DNA from: Segatella oris
Lineage (GTDB): Bacteria; Bacteroidota; Bacteroidia; Bacteroidales; Bacteroidaceae
Direction of reading: 5' to 3'
Assembly: GCF_900637655.1 (NCBI RefSeq)
Contig: NZ_LR134384.1
Coordinates: 992,001-1,056,000, forward strand
Length of the DNA stretch: 64,000 nt
The notes below the pieces were generated by a model. It was given only the letters and a program-made list of their open reading frames with translations. It was not told the origin of the DNA and searched no databases. The position numbers were made by a program, and so were the translations under genes. Of this stretch, positions 63,162 to 64,000 are shown piece after piece (within the stretch, counting starts at the first letter, position 1; each line of letters starts with the position of its first letter).

Positions 63162-63839
63162 ATGCGAAAGGCAACACTTCTGCTGTTGATGCTGGCTGCA
63201 ATGCTTAACATGAATGCCCAGACCGACGACGAATATCTCATGGAGATAGGCGGAGGTGTGGGTTTCTTAGGTTATCTGGGCGATTATAACAATGTGCTCA
63301 CACGCGACCTCCAGCCGATGGCAACGTTGCTTGTCCGCCGCAATCTGAACCCATATATGGGACTTAGGTTAGCTGCATCGTTTGGAAAGCTGAAAGGAGA
63401 TGAACGAGATGTCAAAACTGTTTATCCCTCCACGGGTGTTACCCCCTATAGCTTCAGTCGTACACTGACAGATGTAAGTCTAACGTATGAATACAACTTC
63501 TGGCCTTACGGCACAGGACATGACTACTATGGAGCCAAGAGATTGACGCCTTTTGTCTTCTTAGGACTCGGCGGAACATACGCCGGTGGTGACGGTTCAA
63601 GCGTCTTCACAGCAAACGTTCCTATTGGCTTGGGCCTTAAATACAAGGTAGGACAGCGTATGAATGTGGGCGTGGAATGGGCTATGCACTTCTCCATGAG
63701 CGACAAACTTGATGGAAGAAATGACCCCTACGGCATCACATCCTCGGGGATGTTCAAGAACACTGACTGCTATTCCGTGCTGCAACTGACGCTCAGCTAC
63801 AGCTTCATGCCGAAGTGTACAACATGTAATAAAGATTAG
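63162..63839 (+). CDS. DUF6089-family outer-membrane beta-barrel protein
   Basis: 225 residues: signal peptide (MNMNAQ), then an eight-strand-type barrel ([79 protein letters not shown]) with a short Cys-containing tail (KCTTCNKD). Members of DUF6089 sit upstream of uppS and bamA in many Bacteroidales; the role is unknown. Co-directional with DUF6242 and uppS, 11 bases from the latter. Confidence 0.88.
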   Translation: MRKATLLLLMLAAMLNMNAQTDDEYLMEIGGGVGFLGYLGDYNNVLTRDLQPMATLLVRRNLNPYMGLRLAASFGKLKGDERDVKTVYPSTGVTPYSFSRTLTDVSLTYEYNFWPYGTGHDYYGAKRLTPFVFLGLGGTYAGGDGSSVFTANVPIGLGLKYKVGQRMNVGVEWAMHFSMSDKLDGRNDPYGITSSGMFKNTDCYSVLQLTLSYSFMPKCTTCNKD

Positions 63840-63850
63840 AAAAGAAGATA

Positions 63851-64000
63851 TGACAGCTTCATTAGATATGACAAGAATCCCTAAACACATTGCTATCATC
63901 ATGGATGGCAATGGACGATGGGCTTCAGAAAAAGGGAAACCTCGCAGCTACGGGCACCAAGCCGGAGTGGATGCCGTGCGTAGAATCACATCAGAAGCTA
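63851..64000 (+). CDS. uppS: Isoprenyl (undecaprenyl diphosphate) transferase, partial
   Basis: First 50 codons, cut by the window end. [20 protein letters not shown] contains the conserved substrate-binding Asp and the DGNGRWA signature of cis-prenyltransferases that make the undecaprenyl carrier for peptidoglycan and glycan export. Follows DUF6089 by 11 bases. Confidence 0.92.

Overview
The window reads as a chromosomal segment of a Bacteroidota species, most like Prevotella and its relatives. The signs are promoters of the form TTTG-N19/20-TAnnTTTG with few Shine-Dalgarno sites, NigD-like and many other lipoproteins, a hybrid two-component regulator, type IX-style C-terminal sorting tails, and DUF6242/DUF6089 next to uppS. 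No rRNA, tRNA, CRISPR array or intact transposase was seen.

Layout. 0-3 kb: argS and a DUF559-RNase H fusion whose linker is made of an intergenic-type repeat. 3.1-6.4 kb: an Ig-like lipoprotein, then a compact nigD-like / ECF sigma / dual-membrane anti-sigma cluster that matches the vesiculation-regulating Dma modules of Bacteroides. 6.4-7.4 kb: repeat-rich non-coding DNA. 7.4-9.7 kb: an SDR / acyl-adenylate ligase pair. 10.9-16.9 kb: the branched-chain amino acid operon ilvD-ilvB-ilvN-acyl-ACP thioesterase-ilvC. 18-21.2 kb: ompH-murI facing rbfA and a LolC/E-type permease. 22-24.6 kb: upp and pckA. 24.9-29.5 kb: a glycerophosphodiester uptake operon (glpT, GDPD, porin). 30.2-35.4 kb: msrBA, trmH-like, sufE, a U32 protein and a papain-like lipoprotein. 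35.8-40.1 kb: an AT-rich, decaying defence-like island: frameshifted Xre regulator, Dam methylase, a nuclease-DGQHR protein and a truncated helicase. 41.1-59.6 kb: a carbohydrate-utilisation locus without SusC/SusD (two GH43 enzymes, one fused to aldose epimerase, HTCS regulator, surface lipoproteins, GtaA-type enzyme and a large duplicated secreted protein). 60.4-64 kb: a gluconate 5-dehydrogenase-like SDR, DUF6242, DUF6089 and the start of uppS.

The most unusual feature is a dispersed repeat family in at least nine non-coding gaps. Each array is a strictly 22-bp-periodic, degenerate lattice, usually about six units (132 bp). Two dyads alternate in it, TTACnnnGTAA and TGAGTCA, with centres 11 bp apart. 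Three arrays lie inside a longer conserved intergenic element that in two copies also carries a conserved hairpin. I know of no described function for it. Other repeats are REP-like GC-rich hairpins (one inside a gene, one forming the C-terminus of another), a 44-bp minisatellite and a 66-bp duplication.
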